Positions 1-7,829 of a DNA stretch of 64,000 bases are shown here, in pieces; the stretch's first letter is position 1, and each line of letters begins with the position of its first letter. The position numbers and the translations under genes are program-made. The notes below the pieces were generated by a model. That model ran no database searches. It saw only the letters and a list, made by a program, of their open reading frames with translations, and was not told the origin of the DNA. Source of the stretch: Rhodococcus_G sp042879035 (GTDB lineage Bacteria > Actinomycetota > Actinomycetes > Mycobacteriales > Mycobacteriaceae); the NCBI RefSeq assembly GCF_042879035.1, contig NZ_JBIAOU010000011.1, positions 1-64,000 on the forward strand, read 5' to 3'.

Positions 1-81
1 TGGTACAACACCGAACGGATCTCCACCAAGCTCGACGGCTTGAGCCCGGTCACATACCGGGCCCAAGCCCTCGCCGCCTAG
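1..81 (+). CDS. IS3-family transposase (OrfB/integrase), C-terminal end only
   Basis: Frame 1 reads WYNTERISTKLDGLSPVTYR and then six residues to a TAG stop at 79-81. The pattern of an asparagine-rich turn, a basic helix, LDGLSP and YR is the usual C-terminus of IS3-family OrfB integrases, which carry the DDE domain that cuts and joins the element's ends. The catalytic residues lie upstream of the window, so activity cannot be judged. It belongs to the element ending at about 120. Confidence 0.8.
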   Translation, partial: WYNTERISTKLDGLSPVTYRAQALAA

Positions 82-120
82 GCTTCCGATTACCCGGTCC
101 AACTTCCGGGGACCAGTTCA
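1..120 (+). mobile_element. Right end of an IS3-family insertion sequence
   Basis: After the transposase stop there are 39 bases that, read from the other strand, begin TGAACTGGTCCCCGGAAGTT. This resembles IS3-family terminal inverted repeats, which start with TG and often carry a CCCCGGAAG-type core. The right boundary is placed at the CA dinucleotide at 119-120. The left end is outside the window, so neither the target duplication nor the inverted repeat can be confirmed. Confidence 0.65.
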
Positions 121-140
121 CACGAAGGGCACCTTCAGCC
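121..140. repeat. Half of a long palindromic repeat, directly abutting the IS end
   Basis: The reverse complement of these 20 bases is GGCTGAAGGTGCCCTTCGTG. It differs at two positions from the left arm of the complete palindrome at 25103-25153 (GGCTGAAGGGGGCCTTCGTG). Only one arm is present and it starts exactly where the IS ends, which suggests the IS sits at the tip of the palindrome. The other arm would lie beyond the left edge of the window. Confidence 0.5.
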
Positions 141-238
141 AGGGGTGTGGGATGACGCGCCGTGGGGGAGGCCCGCGCGGCGGGGCGGTACGGTATGCGA
201 TACCCACCCTCGAGAGCACAACCAGGAGCGATGCCCGC

Positions 239-976
239 GTGAATGTCGAACCCCGGATCCAGGCCAAGCTGCTCGACCTCGCCGCGGTCGACACCGAGCT
301 GACCAGGATCGCGCACCGCAGGCGCACCCTTCCCGAACAGGAAGAGGTGCAGCGCCTCGAAGCCGACCGGGTGGGACTCAAGGACGCCGCCGTCGCCGTC
401 CAGATCGTCCTCGACGACCTCGACCGCGACATCAGCAAGCTCGAGGGCGAGGTCGACGCCGTCCGCAAGCGTGAGGAACGCGACCGCGCTCTGCTCGAGT
501 CCGGCACCGTCGGCGCCAAGCAGCTCACCGAGCTCGAACACGAACTCGGCAGCCTCACCCGCCGCCAGGGCGTTCTCGAGGAGGAGCTCCTCGAGGTGAT
601 GGAACGACGCGAGGCCACGCAGGGCGACTACGAACGCGCCGGCGGTCAGGTCGATCGGATCGACGACACGCTCGTGGACGCGACCCGTCGGCGCGACGAC
701 GCGCTCGCCGACCTCGACGCCGCGCAGCAGCGTTGCGAATCCGACCGCGCCGGGCTCGTCGCCGAGTTCCCGGACGACCTGCTCGCCGTGTACGACCGGC
801 AGCGTGCGGGCGGCGGTGTCGGCGCGGCACTGCTGCAGGCGCGGCGCTGCGGCGCGTGCCGCATCGAGATCGACCGCGGCGAGATCGCCCGGATCGCCGC
901 GACCGCACCCGATGTCGTGGTGCGGTGCCCGGAGTGCAGCGCGATCATGGTGCGCACCAAGGAATCCGGTCTGTGA
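239..976 (+). CDS. C4-type zinc-ribbon protein with coiled-coil N-terminus (Rv2229c-like)
   Basis: A 245-residue cytosolic protein. Residues about 5-180 are rich in charged heptads (long coiled coil). The C-terminus carries a zinc ribbon with Cys204, Cys207, Cys230 and Cys233 (CGAC and CPEC knuckles). The family is conserved in actinobacteria next to RNase H; the coiled coil plus ribbon suggests nucleic-acid or protein binding, but no reaction is established. I chose GTG at 239 because AGGAG lies about 12 bases upstream and because the family begins with the motif read there (PRIQAKLLDLAAVD). A longer frame to 152 exists without a ribosome site. Its last codons overlap the next gene by 4 bases (GTGA), so the two are probably translationally coupled. 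Confidence 0.85.
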   Translation: MNVEPRIQAKLLDLAAVDTELTRIAHRRRTLPEQEEVQRLEADRVGLKDAAVAVQIVLDDLDRDISKLEGEVDAVRKREERDRALLESGTVGAKQLTELEHELGSLTRRQGVLEEELLEVMERREATQGDYERAGGQVDRIDDTLVDATRRRDDALADLDAAQQRCESDRAGLVAEFPDDLLAVYDRQRAGGGVGAALLQARRCGACRIEIDRGEIARIAATAPDVVVRCPECSAIMVRTKESGL

Positions 977-2184
977 CCGCACAGGCGACGCAGGGGGGCT
1001 CCGTGCGCGAATCGGACACCTGTCCCGCACGCGTGGTGGTCGAGGCTGACGGTGGTTCGCGGGGCAACCCCGGCCCGGCGGGTTACGGCGCCGTCGTCTT
1101 CGACGCGGACCACGACCGGGTCCTCGCCGAACGCAACGCCGACATCGGCATCGCGACGAACAACGTCGCCGAATACCAGGGGCTCATCGCGGGACTGACC
1201 GCGGCCGCCCAGCTCGGCGCCCACGCCGTCGACGTCCGAATGGACTCGAAACTCGTCGTCGAGCAGATGTCGGGTCGCTGGAAGGTCAAGCACCCGGACA
1301 TGATTCCGCTCGCGGCCCGCGCGCGGGAGCTGGCCGCCGACTTCGACGTCGTCACCTACACGTGGATCCCGCGGGCAGAGAACGCCCACGCCGACCGGCT
1401 CGCCAACCTGGCCATGGACGGCACCGTGGTCGAGACCGCGGGCACCGTCGTCGGGGTTCCCTCCGGTGGTGTCGCCGCTGCGCCCACAGCGGCCCCGACC
1501 GACATCCCGGAGGTGGCACCGGCGGCGACGTCGGCCGCCGCACCGGCCGCGCCCGGCTGGACCGGCGCCGTCGGTGTCCCGACGCGACTGTTGCTGCTGC
1601 GGCACGGCCAGACACCGCTGTCGGTGGAACGCCGCTACTCCGGCCGCGGGAATCCGGACCTGACCGAGGTCGGACGCGCACAGGCCGCGGCCGCCGCGGC
1701 GCGGCTCGGCGCCCGCGGGGGGATCGCGGCCGTGGTGTCCTCACCACTCGGGCGCACCCGGCAGACCGCGCAGGCGGCGGCCGACGCGCTCGGCCTCGAG
1801 GTCCGCGTGCACGACGGCCTCACCGAAACCGATTTCGGCGAGTGGGAGGGGCTGACCTTCCGGGAGGCCGCGCAGCGCGACCCCGACCTGCATCGGTCGT
1901 GGCTCCGCGACACGTCGGTGCGTCCGCCCGGCGGGGAGAGCTTCGACGAGGTCCGCGTCCGCATCGAGGCCGTCCAGGCGGATCTGATCCGCGACCACCC
2001 GGGGCAGAACGTCCTGGTCGTCTCCCACGTCACGCCGATCAAGACGCTGCTGCAGCTGGCGCTCGACGTCGGGCCCACGCTGCTGTACCGCCTGCACTTG
2101 GATCTCGCATCGCTGTCGATCGCCGAGTTCTACCCCGACGGCGGTGCCTCGGTCCGCCTGGTCAACGACACCTCCCACCTGTAG
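973..2184 (+). CDS. Bifunctional RNase H / acid phosphatase (RNase HI-CobC fusion)
   Basis: 403 residues in two domains. Residues about 20-155 form a type I RNase H fold with acidic residues Asp26 (DGGSRGNPGP), Glu67 (NNVAEYQG) and Asp91 (MDSKLVVEQ), then HADRLAN near 140. This domain degrades RNA in RNA-DNA hybrids. An Ala/Pro-rich linker (about 160-200) leads to a histidine-phosphatase domain starting with LLLRHGQT near residue 205, with a second conserved His in VVSHVTPIK. In mycobacteria the CobC-like half acts as an acid or alpha-ribazole phosphatase. The GTG start at 973 overlaps the zinc-ribbon gene's stop; a GTG at 1003 is an alternative. The fusion is typical of actinobacteria. Confidence 0.9.
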   Translation: MTAQATQGGSVRESDTCPARVVVEADGGSRGNPGPAGYGAVVFDADHDRVLAERNADIGIATNNVAEYQGLIAGLTAAAQLGAHAVDVRMDSKLVVEQMSGRWKVKHPDMIPLAARARELAADFDVVTYTWIPRAENAHADRLANLAMDGTVVETAGTVVGVPSGGVAAAPTAAPTDIPEVAPAATSAAAPAAPGWTGAVGVPTRLLLLRHGQTPLSVERRYSGRGNPDLTEVGRAQAAAAAARLGARGGIAAVVSSPLGRTRQTAQAAADALGLEVRVHDGLTETDFGEWEGLTFREAAQRDPDLHRSWLRDTSVRPPGGESFDEVRVRIEAVQADLIRDHPGQNVLVVSHVTPIKTLLQLALDVGPTLLYRLHLDLASLSIAEFYPDGGASVRLVNDTSHL

Positions 2185-2196
2185 AGCTGTGCGCTG

Positions 2197-2220
2197 GTTC
2201 GGTCGCTTCGGGTACCGAAC
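2197..2220. terminator. Hairpin between convergent genes
   Basis: GTTCGGT (2197-2203) pairs with ACCGAAC (2214-2220) across a 10-base loop. It lies between the RNase H/phosphatase stop and the end of the opposing DUF1697 gene. There is no T-run, so it is a plausible but unproven bidirectional terminator. Confidence 0.4.
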
Positions 2221-2227
2221 TCGCGCG

Positions 2228-2752
2228 CTACAGCAGCTTGCGGAGCGTCCGCAGGTTCCGGTTCGTCGTCGTGGACTTGTATCTCGCCTTGCCGGACAGC
2301 TTTCCGAAGGGGCTCTGCAGCGTCCGGCCGCGTTCGACGTGCCAGTAGAGCACCCCGTCGCCGAGTTGCAGTGTCTCGTCGCCGCGTTCGAGATCGGCTG
2401 CGGCGGTCAGCATCTCGGTCAGCATCGCCGGATCCGACGACAGCAGCACGTATGGATGCCAGCCCTCGCGCTCGGCGTCGAACGGGAAGTCGTCGACGAT
2501 GCGGGCGAGCGTCGGCTGGTCGAGGAGCACGATCCACGCCTCGTACCCGAACCGCTCACGCAGGGCGGCCTCGATGTCGGCCTTGATCCCGGCGGAGTCG
2601 GTGCGGTCGGAGTCGAACAGGACGTTGCCCGACGCCAGCACGGTTTTCACGTTCGTGAAGCCGGCGTCGCCGACGGTCTCCTTCAGGTCGGCCATCTTGA
2701 TGGTGATCCCGCCGACGTTCACTCCCCGCAACAGAGCCACATACCGTGTCAT
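2228..2752 (-). CDS. DUF1697 family protein
   Basis: 174 residues beginning MTRYVALLRGVNVGG, the hallmark N-terminus of DUF1697, followed by the usual ASGNVLF segment and a basic C-terminus (RNLRTLRKLL). Length is normal for the family. The biochemical role is unknown; the N-terminal half has a ferredoxin-like alpha/beta pattern, and no membrane segment or signal peptide is seen. It stands alone on the minus strand, back to back with rnpB, with which it would share the roughly 30-base promoter gap at 2753-2781. Confidence 0.85.
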   Translation of the reverse strand: MTRYVALLRGVNVGGITIKMADLKETVGDAGFTNVKTVLASGNVLFDSDRTDSAGIKADIEAALRERFGYEAWIVLLDQPTLARIVDDFPFDAEREGWHPYVLLSSDPAMLTEMLTAAADLERGDETLQLGDGVLYWHVERGRTLQSPFGKLSGKARYKSTTTNRNLRTLRKLL

Positions 2753-2781
2753 GCCCCGACTCTATTGCCGGGTACTCTGTA

Positions 2782-3223
<442 letters not shown>

Positions 3224-3257
3224 ATCCTCCTGACGGGGGTGCGGAAACGGCGACACG

Positions 3258-3289
3258 AAAATGCCCCCGTCCAGCGGAACGAGGGCATC
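3258..3289 (-). terminator. Intrinsic terminator on the minus strand, downstream of the small ORF
   Basis: Read on the minus strand, TGCCCTCGT and ACGGGGGCA form a stem with one mismatch around an 8-base loop, followed by TTTTCG. Stem plus T-run in this GC-rich setting is good evidence for termination. It could also stop readthrough from rnpB on the other strand, but the T-run favours the minus strand. Confidence 0.55.
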
Positions 3290-3304
3290 GTCGACTCGGG
3301 TCGC

Positions 3305-3406
3305 CTAGACGGGGTTGATGACCAGAAGGGTCGCCCAGTGCTTCGCGTCCTTATCGCCGAGGTGCGGCAGCAGTGCGTCGTAGAGCAGGTAGGACATGGG
3401 CTCCAT
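3305..3406 (-). CDS. Candidate 33-residue small protein
   Basis: The minus strand reads MEPMSYLLYDALLPHLGDKD and then AKHWATLLVINPV before TAG. GGAG lies 12 bases upstream of the ATG, and an apparent intrinsic terminator with a T-run follows 16 bases after the stop. The protein is mildly hydrophobic and amphipathic with no signal peptide. I do not recognise the family. It sits opposite the 3' flank of rnpB in a stretch otherwise empty. Codons are GC3-rich but not extreme. The start could also be the second Met (residue 4). Treat as a supported candidate, not a proven gene. Confidence 0.45.
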   Translation of the reverse strand: MEPMSYLLYDALLPHLGDKDAKHWATLLVINPV

Positions 3407-3632
3407 GCGGGGTGGTTCTCCGTTCACGGTCGTGGCGGTACAGCTGATCCAGGGCAGATCAAAAGGCCACGTGTCGCCGAGGCGGAATCGACAGCCGTGG
3501 CCCGCTGCGGCGTAAGAATGTCACGGTTGTGAGCTCTGCTCAAGTGAAGTCCCCGAAAAACTTTCACGTCTCGTGGAAATTCACATGTTCGACATTCGGC
3601 GGTTCCCGGCGACCGGGGCGCACACTGGAGCA

Positions 3633-3815
3633 ATGAGCGAGGACGAACAGTGGTACTACTGCGTGGCCGACGGGTCGGTCCGGCAGGGCAAGGACGCCAG
3701 GGGACTCGACCGGATGGGGCCGTACCCGGACCGTGAGACGGCGAAGCGGGCACTCGAGATCGCGGCCGAACGGAACCGGGCCGCGGACAAGGCCGATCGG
3801 GACTGGGACGACTGA
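3633..3815 (+). CDS. Small conserved actinobacterial protein (SPOR-like)
   Basis: 60 residues beginning MSEDEQWYYCVADGSVRQGK, then DRMGPYPDRETAKRALEIAAERN. The pattern (aromatic strand, GPY motif, charged helix) recurs in small actinobacterial proteins often labelled SPOR-domain or, misleadingly, methionine aminopeptidase. The ATG at 3633 is preceded by GGAG; the frame continues upstream to 3573 but without support. It is hydrophilic, with no signal peptide and no catalytic motif. Function unknown. Confidence 0.7.
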   Translation: MSEDEQWYYCVADGSVRQGKDARGLDRMGPYPDRETAKRALEIAAERNRAADKADRDWDD

Positions 3816-3912
3816 ACCGCCGCCGCGGCCATCGATCGCGCTCGTCGGGGGTGGTCGCGCCGCGGTCGGTCGGTCCCCGCGCGTGCCCCGCCGCGGACAC
3901 TAGGCTCGGCCC

Positions 3913-5316
3913 GTGACCACCCGGATCTTCGCCCGCGGCATCGACTTCGACGCAGTCCGCCGGGAGTTCGCGCTGCCGGGCACCTTTCCGCCCGCGGCGT
4001 GGTCCGAGGCGCTGGCCGCCCGGGACCGGTTCGCCGCGGAGCGCGCCGACCGCACCGACATCGCCCTGGTGACGATCGATCCGCCGACGTCGATGGACCT
4101 CGACCAGGCCGTGCACCTCGAGCGGACCGCGACCGGCTTCGTGTTGCACTACGCGATCGCGGACGTCGCCGCGGTCGTCGAACCCGGCGGTGCTCTCGAC
4201 ATCGAGACGCGGCGCCGCGGACAGACGTTCTACCTTCCGGACGGGTCGTCGCCGCTGCACCCACGGGTGCTCTCGGAGGACGCGGCGAGCCTTCTGCCCG
4301 GCCGCGTCCGGCCGGCGGCGCTGTGGCGGATCGAGGTCGACGAGCGCGCCGAACCGGTGTCCTTCGGCGTCACCCGCGCCCTGGTGCGGTCGGTGGCGCG
4401 GTTCGACTACGCAGGTGTGCAGGCCGACTCGGATTCGGGTTCGCTGCATCCGTCGATCGCGGCACTGCCCGAGTTCGGGAAACTCCGCATGGCGTCCGCG
4501 CTGGACCGCGGAGCGATCGAGTTGAAGCTGCCCGAGCAGGAGGTGGTCGCCGACGGCAGTGGGTGGCGACTGGACGTGGCTCCGCGCACCGACGTCGACG
4601 ACTGGAATGCGGAGGTGTCGCTGCTGACCGGGATGTGTGCGGCGCGGTTGATGCAACGCGCCGGAATCGGGTTGCTGCGTACGCTGCCGCCGGCGCCGGC
4701 GGATGAGGTTCACGCCCTGCGCCGCACCGCCCGCGCGCTCGGTCTGGCGTGGCCGGATCGGCTCCCGGTCGGTGCGATGCTCGCCGCGCTCGAACCGAAC
4801 ACCCCCGACACCCTGGTGATGATGAGCGAGGCGACCGCGCTGCTGCGTGGCGCCGGCTACGCGGCGTTCGACGGGACCGTCCCGGAACTCGTCGCGCACT
4901 CGGGGATCGGGGCGCCCTACGCGCACGTCACCGCGCCGCTGCGCCGCCTGTCGGACCGGTTCGGCACCGAGATCTGTCTCGCGGTCAGCGCGGGAACCGA
5001 AGTGCCACAGTGGGTCCGGGACGCGCTGACCACCCTCCCCGACATCATGCGCGGCTCGGACTCGCTCGCAGGCAAGGTGGACCGGGCGTGCCTGGACGTC
5101 GCGGAGGCCAGTGTGCTCGCCGGTCGTGAGGGGGAGCGGTTCGACGCCGTCGTGTTGCGCGGCGCCAACGGCAAGCGCGACGCGGAGGTGTTCGTCACGG
5201 ACCCCGTCGTGATCGCCAAGTGCGCGGGAAGCCCACCCGAGGGGGAGCGGCTGTCGGTTCGGCTGACCGCCGCGGACGTCGACGCCCGGACCGTGCGGTT
5301 CGCCTACGACGGGTGA
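3913..5316 (+). CDS. RNB-domain ribonuclease (RNase II/R family), compact form
   Basis: 467 residues, GTG start. The RNB catalytic motif appears near residues 55-65 (TIDPPTSMDLDQAVHLE), with the aspartates that bind magnesium, then the conserved HYAIADVAAVV and PLRRLSDRFGTE segments. The enzyme should degrade RNA 3' to 5'. E. coli RNase II and R carry flanking cold-shock and S1 domains; this protein is little more than the RNB core, as in several actinobacterial homologues. It is a lone gene, with 98 bases between it and the small protein upstream and only 7 bases before the convergent CHAD gene. Confidence 0.88.
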   Translation: MTTRIFARGIDFDAVRREFALPGTFPPAAWSEALAARDRFAAERADRTDIALVTIDPPTSMDLDQAVHLERTATGFVLHYAIADVAAVVEPGGALDIETRRRGQTFYLPDGSSPLHPRVLSEDAASLLPGRVRPAALWRIEVDERAEPVSFGVTRALVRSVARFDYAGVQADSDSGSLHPSIAALPEFGKLRMASALDRGAIELKLPEQEVVADGSGWRLDVAPRTDVDDWNAEVSLLTGMCAARLMQRAGIGLLRTLPPAPADEVHALRRTARALGLAWPDRLPVGAMLAALEPNTPDTLVMMSEATALLRGAGYAAFDGTVPELVAHSGIGAPYAHVTAPLRRLSDRFGTEICLAVSAGTEVPQWVRDALTTLPDIMRGSDSLAGKVDRACLDVAEASVLAGREGERFDAVVLRGANGKRDAEVFVTDPVVIAKCAGSPPEGERLSVRLTAADVDARTVRFAYDG

Positions 5317-5323
5317 CGGGCGG

Positions 5324-6187
5324 TCACACGCTGCGCTTGCGCACCACGGCCAGCACCGTGCACGCCGCCGTCACGGCGCGGTGCTGCCGCGCCTGCTCGG
5401 CCGCCGCGATCACGCCGTAGGTGAACGTGTCCTCGCCCGCGGCCCGGGCCCGATCGGCGGTGTCGAGGATCCGGGCGCGGGCGACCACCGCATCCTGGAA
5501 GTCGCCGAGGACGGTCTGCAGGTCCTCGGCGCCGCGCGCGACCTTCTTCGCGGACTTTCGCGAGTCGGTGACGGCCTCGGCCGCGTACCGCAGGGCCTTG
5601 GCGCGTTTGCGGGTCGCGTGCAGCGCGTCGGCCGGGCCGGGATCGGCGCCGCCCAGCCCGGCCGACGCACCCGCCTTCAGCACCTTCCTGCGGGACTTGC
5701 GGAGCTCCTTGCCCACCGCGCCCGCGCCGACACTCTCGGCTTCGCCGTACAGGATGTCGAGGAGTGTCAGCAGTTCCCGGTAGCGCTCGCCGGCCAGGAC
5801 CGCGACCGCGTCGGCGTGCGCCTCCCGGTAGCCCTCGCGGTGCGCGGTGACGAGCCGGTACCGCACCGTGCCCCGGACCAGATCCGGGGCCTGGGCGTCG
5901 AGAAGCTCCTCGAACCGGGCGGCGAGGACCTCTTCGTCCCGCGCTGCGCCGAGAACGCTGCCGAGCCACTTCAACTCGTCCCGCACCGGCTGCGCCTCGT
6001 CCCGCGGGAACAGCGACCGGTAGGTGCCGAGGACACTGCGCAGGCGACGGGCGGAGACCCGCATCTGGTGGACGGCATCGGGTTCGTCGGCGCGCACCGC
6101 GTCCGCCAGGTCGGCCAGCCTGCTCCGGTGGGTGTCGACGGTGCGGAGTACTGCTCGGGTGTCCGACTTGCGCTGCGCCTTGCTCAT
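5324..6187 (-). CDS. CHAD domain protein
   Basis: 287 residues of all-helical sequence with conserved histidines and basic residues characteristic of CHAD (DAVHQMRVSARRLRSVLGTYR near residue 38 and LHATRKRAKALRYAAEA near 200). CHAD proteins bind polyphosphate; many are fused to or neighbour CYTH phosphatases, but no CYTH domain or gene is nearby. Cytosolic, no signal. It begins 43 bases after the proline iminopeptidase gene ends, on the same strand, so co-transcription with pip is likely. Confidence 0.85.
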   Translation of the reverse strand: MSKAQRKSDTRAVLRTVDTHRSRLADLADAVRADEPDAVHQMRVSARRLRSVLGTYRSLFPRDEAQPVRDELKWLGSVLGAARDEEVLAARFEELLDAQAPDLVRGTVRYRLVTAHREGYREAHADAVAVLAGERYRELLTLLDILYGEAESVGAGAVGKELRKSRRKVLKAGASAGLGGADPGPADALHATRKRAKALRYAAEAVTDSRKSAKKVARGAEDLQTVLGDFQDAVVARARILDTADRARAAGEDTFTYGVIAAAEQARQHRAVTAACTVLAVVRKRSV

Positions 6188-6230
6188 GCATCAGGTCTAC
6201 AGGACGCACGTGAACGGCGCAGTGCGCTCG

Positions 6231-7193
6231 TCACCGGTCCCGGAATCCGTCCGTCGCCTCGATCAGGTGGTGGGTGATGCCCGGTTCGGCCGCGGCGTGC
6301 CCCGCGTCGTCGACCAGGTGCAGGCGCGCCGCCGGCCACGCGCGGTGCAGCGCCCACGCCGTCGTCGGGGGACACACGACGTCGTAGCGGCCCTGCACGA
6401 TCACCGCCGGGATGTGCGCGATCGCGCCGATCCCGTCGAGCAGCTGGTTCTCCGCGAGGAAGCCGTCGTGCACGAAGTAGTGGTTCTCGATCCGGGCGAA
6501 GGCCAGTGCGAACCGTTCCTCCGAATTGCGTTGCACGTGGTCGACTTTCGGGATCAACTCGCTGGTGGCCGCCTCCCACGCGGACCACGCCACCGCCGCG
6601 GCCGTCGCGACCCGCGGATCCGGATCGTGCAGCAGGCGGTGGTACGCGGCGACCAGGTCCCCGCCGCGCTCCGCCTCGGGGACCGGGGCCAGGAACTCCT
6701 CCCATCGGTCCGGGTAGATCGTGCTCGCGCCGCCGTTGTAGTACCAGTCGATCTCGCTGCGGCGGACCAGGAAGATGCCGCGCAGCACCAGCTCGGTGAC
6801 GCGGTCCGGGTGCGCTTGCGCGTACGCCAGCGCCAGCGTCGACCCCCACGACCCGCCGAACACTTGCCACCGCTCGATTCCCAGATGCCCTCGGAGCACC
6901 TCGATGTCGGCGATCAGGTGAGCGGTGGTGTTCACCGACAGGTCGGCGCCGTCCGCGACGTGCGGGGTCGATCCGCCGCAGCCGCGTTGGTCGAACAGCA
7001 CGATGCGGTAGGCCTGCGGGTCGAAGAACCTGCGGTGGTCGGGCGTGGCGCCGCCGCCGGGGCCGCCGTGCAGGAACACCACCGGCTTGCCGTCGGGATT
7101 TCCGCTCTGCTCCCAGCGGATTCGCTGGCCGTCACCGACGTCGAGCATCCCGGTCCGGTGCGGCCCGATCGGCGGGTACGGCTTCCGGCGCAC
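6231..7193 (-). CDS. pip: Proline iminopeptidase
   Basis: 320-residue alpha/beta hydrolase that releases N-terminal proline from peptides. Oxyanion motif HGGPGGG lies near residue 40, the DQRGCGGS motif follows, the nucleophile is Ser115 in GGSWGS, with Asp in RYDVVCP and His in DAGHAA near the C-terminus. No signal peptide, so cytosolic. The GTG start at 7193 lies 2 bases after the stop of the upstream lipoprotein gene, pointing to coupled translation; a longer frame to 7349 would overlap that gene and lacks family similarity. S33 family members differ in substrate, so other aminopeptidase specificity is possible. Confidence 0.9.
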   Translation of the reverse strand: MRRKPYPPIGPHRTGMLDVGDGQRIRWEQSGNPDGKPVVFLHGGPGGGATPDHRRFFDPQAYRIVLFDQRGCGGSTPHVADGADLSVNTTAHLIADIEVLRGHLGIERWQVFGGSWGSTLALAYAQAHPDRVTELVLRGIFLVRRSEIDWYYNGGASTIYPDRWEEFLAPVPEAERGGDLVAAYHRLLHDPDPRVATAAAVAWSAWEAATSELIPKVDHVQRNSEERFALAFARIENHYFVHDGFLAENQLLDGIGAIAHIPAVIVQGRYDVVCPPTTAWALHRAWPAARLHLVDDAGHAAAEPGITHHLIEATDGFRDR

Positions 7194-7195
7194 CG

Positions 7196-7651
7196 TCAGA
7201 ACCCGATCAGGCCCGACGCGAGGTCCGGGATCTCGAGCGCGTACAGCGCACCGTCCCGGACGTCGGGGCACTGGGCGGAGGTGATCACGTCGATCCTCGC
7301 CTTGTGTGCGACCAGATCGAGCATGTTGACGCCGTTGCGGGCCGCCCACGTGCCGACGACGGTGTTCAGTCCGCCCTTGCCGATCGTCGGGGTGTAGGTG
7401 CGCCAGTTCTGCAGCTGCGCCGCCATGTCGGAGCAGAGCTGCTCCGCCTGGGTGGTGGTGACCCCGCCGGAGTCACCCGGGATCACGGCCCCCGACTGTG
7501 CCGCCCCCGGCGCGGCGGTGCCCGGCGCGGGCACGGCGGTGGTGCCCCCGGTCGCGGTCGGAGCCGGAGCCCCGTCGCTCGCGCAGCCCACGGCCAGGGC
7601 CAGCACGGCGGCCGACCCGGCGACGGCGAAAGCGGAACGGCGCAAGGACAT
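7196..7651 (-). CDS. Putative lipoprotein of unknown function
   Basis: 151 residues with a type II signal peptide: basic start, hydrophobic stretch and lipobox LAVGC with the acylated Cys at about residue 23. An Ala/Pro/Thr/Gly-rich spacer (24-60) follows, typical of surface lipoproteins, then a compact domain (QAEQLCSDMAAQLQNWRTYT) with two cysteines, Cys73 and another near 128 (SAQCPDVRDGAL), that could form a disulfide. The C-terminal domain resembles small mycobacterial secreted helical domains, but I do not recognise a named family. Start ATG. It is placed between panB (178 bases upstream) and pip (2 bases downstream), probably in one transcript with pip. Confidence 0.75.
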   Translation of the reverse strand: MSLRRSAFAVAGSAAVLALAVGCASDGAPAPTATGGTTAVPAPGTAAPGAAQSGAVIPGDSGGVTTTQAEQLCSDMAAQLQNWRTYTPTIGKGGLNTVVGTWAARNGVNMLDLVAHKARIDVITSAQCPDVRDGALYALEIPDLASGLIGF

Positions 7652-7769
7652 GTGGCGACCCCAGACTGTCGGGCGGCGACGCGGGCCGCGCCGCCGGGCG
7701 GGTGGGCGACCGCGACCGGTGATCCGGCCGCGGACTCACCCGAGTGTGCCACTGATCCGCCGGGGCACC

Positions 7770-7804
7770 GTCACATCGTGTGCGTGGGAGGCGCCCGATG
7801 TGAC
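7770..7804 (-). terminator. Hairpin after panB
   Basis: GTCACATCG (7770-7778) pairs perfectly with CGATGTGAC (7796-7804) across a 17-base loop, 26 bases beyond the panB stop on the minus strand. No T-run. Confidence 0.4.
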
Positions 7805-7829
7805 ATTCCACCCATCGGGAGGCGGCGCG

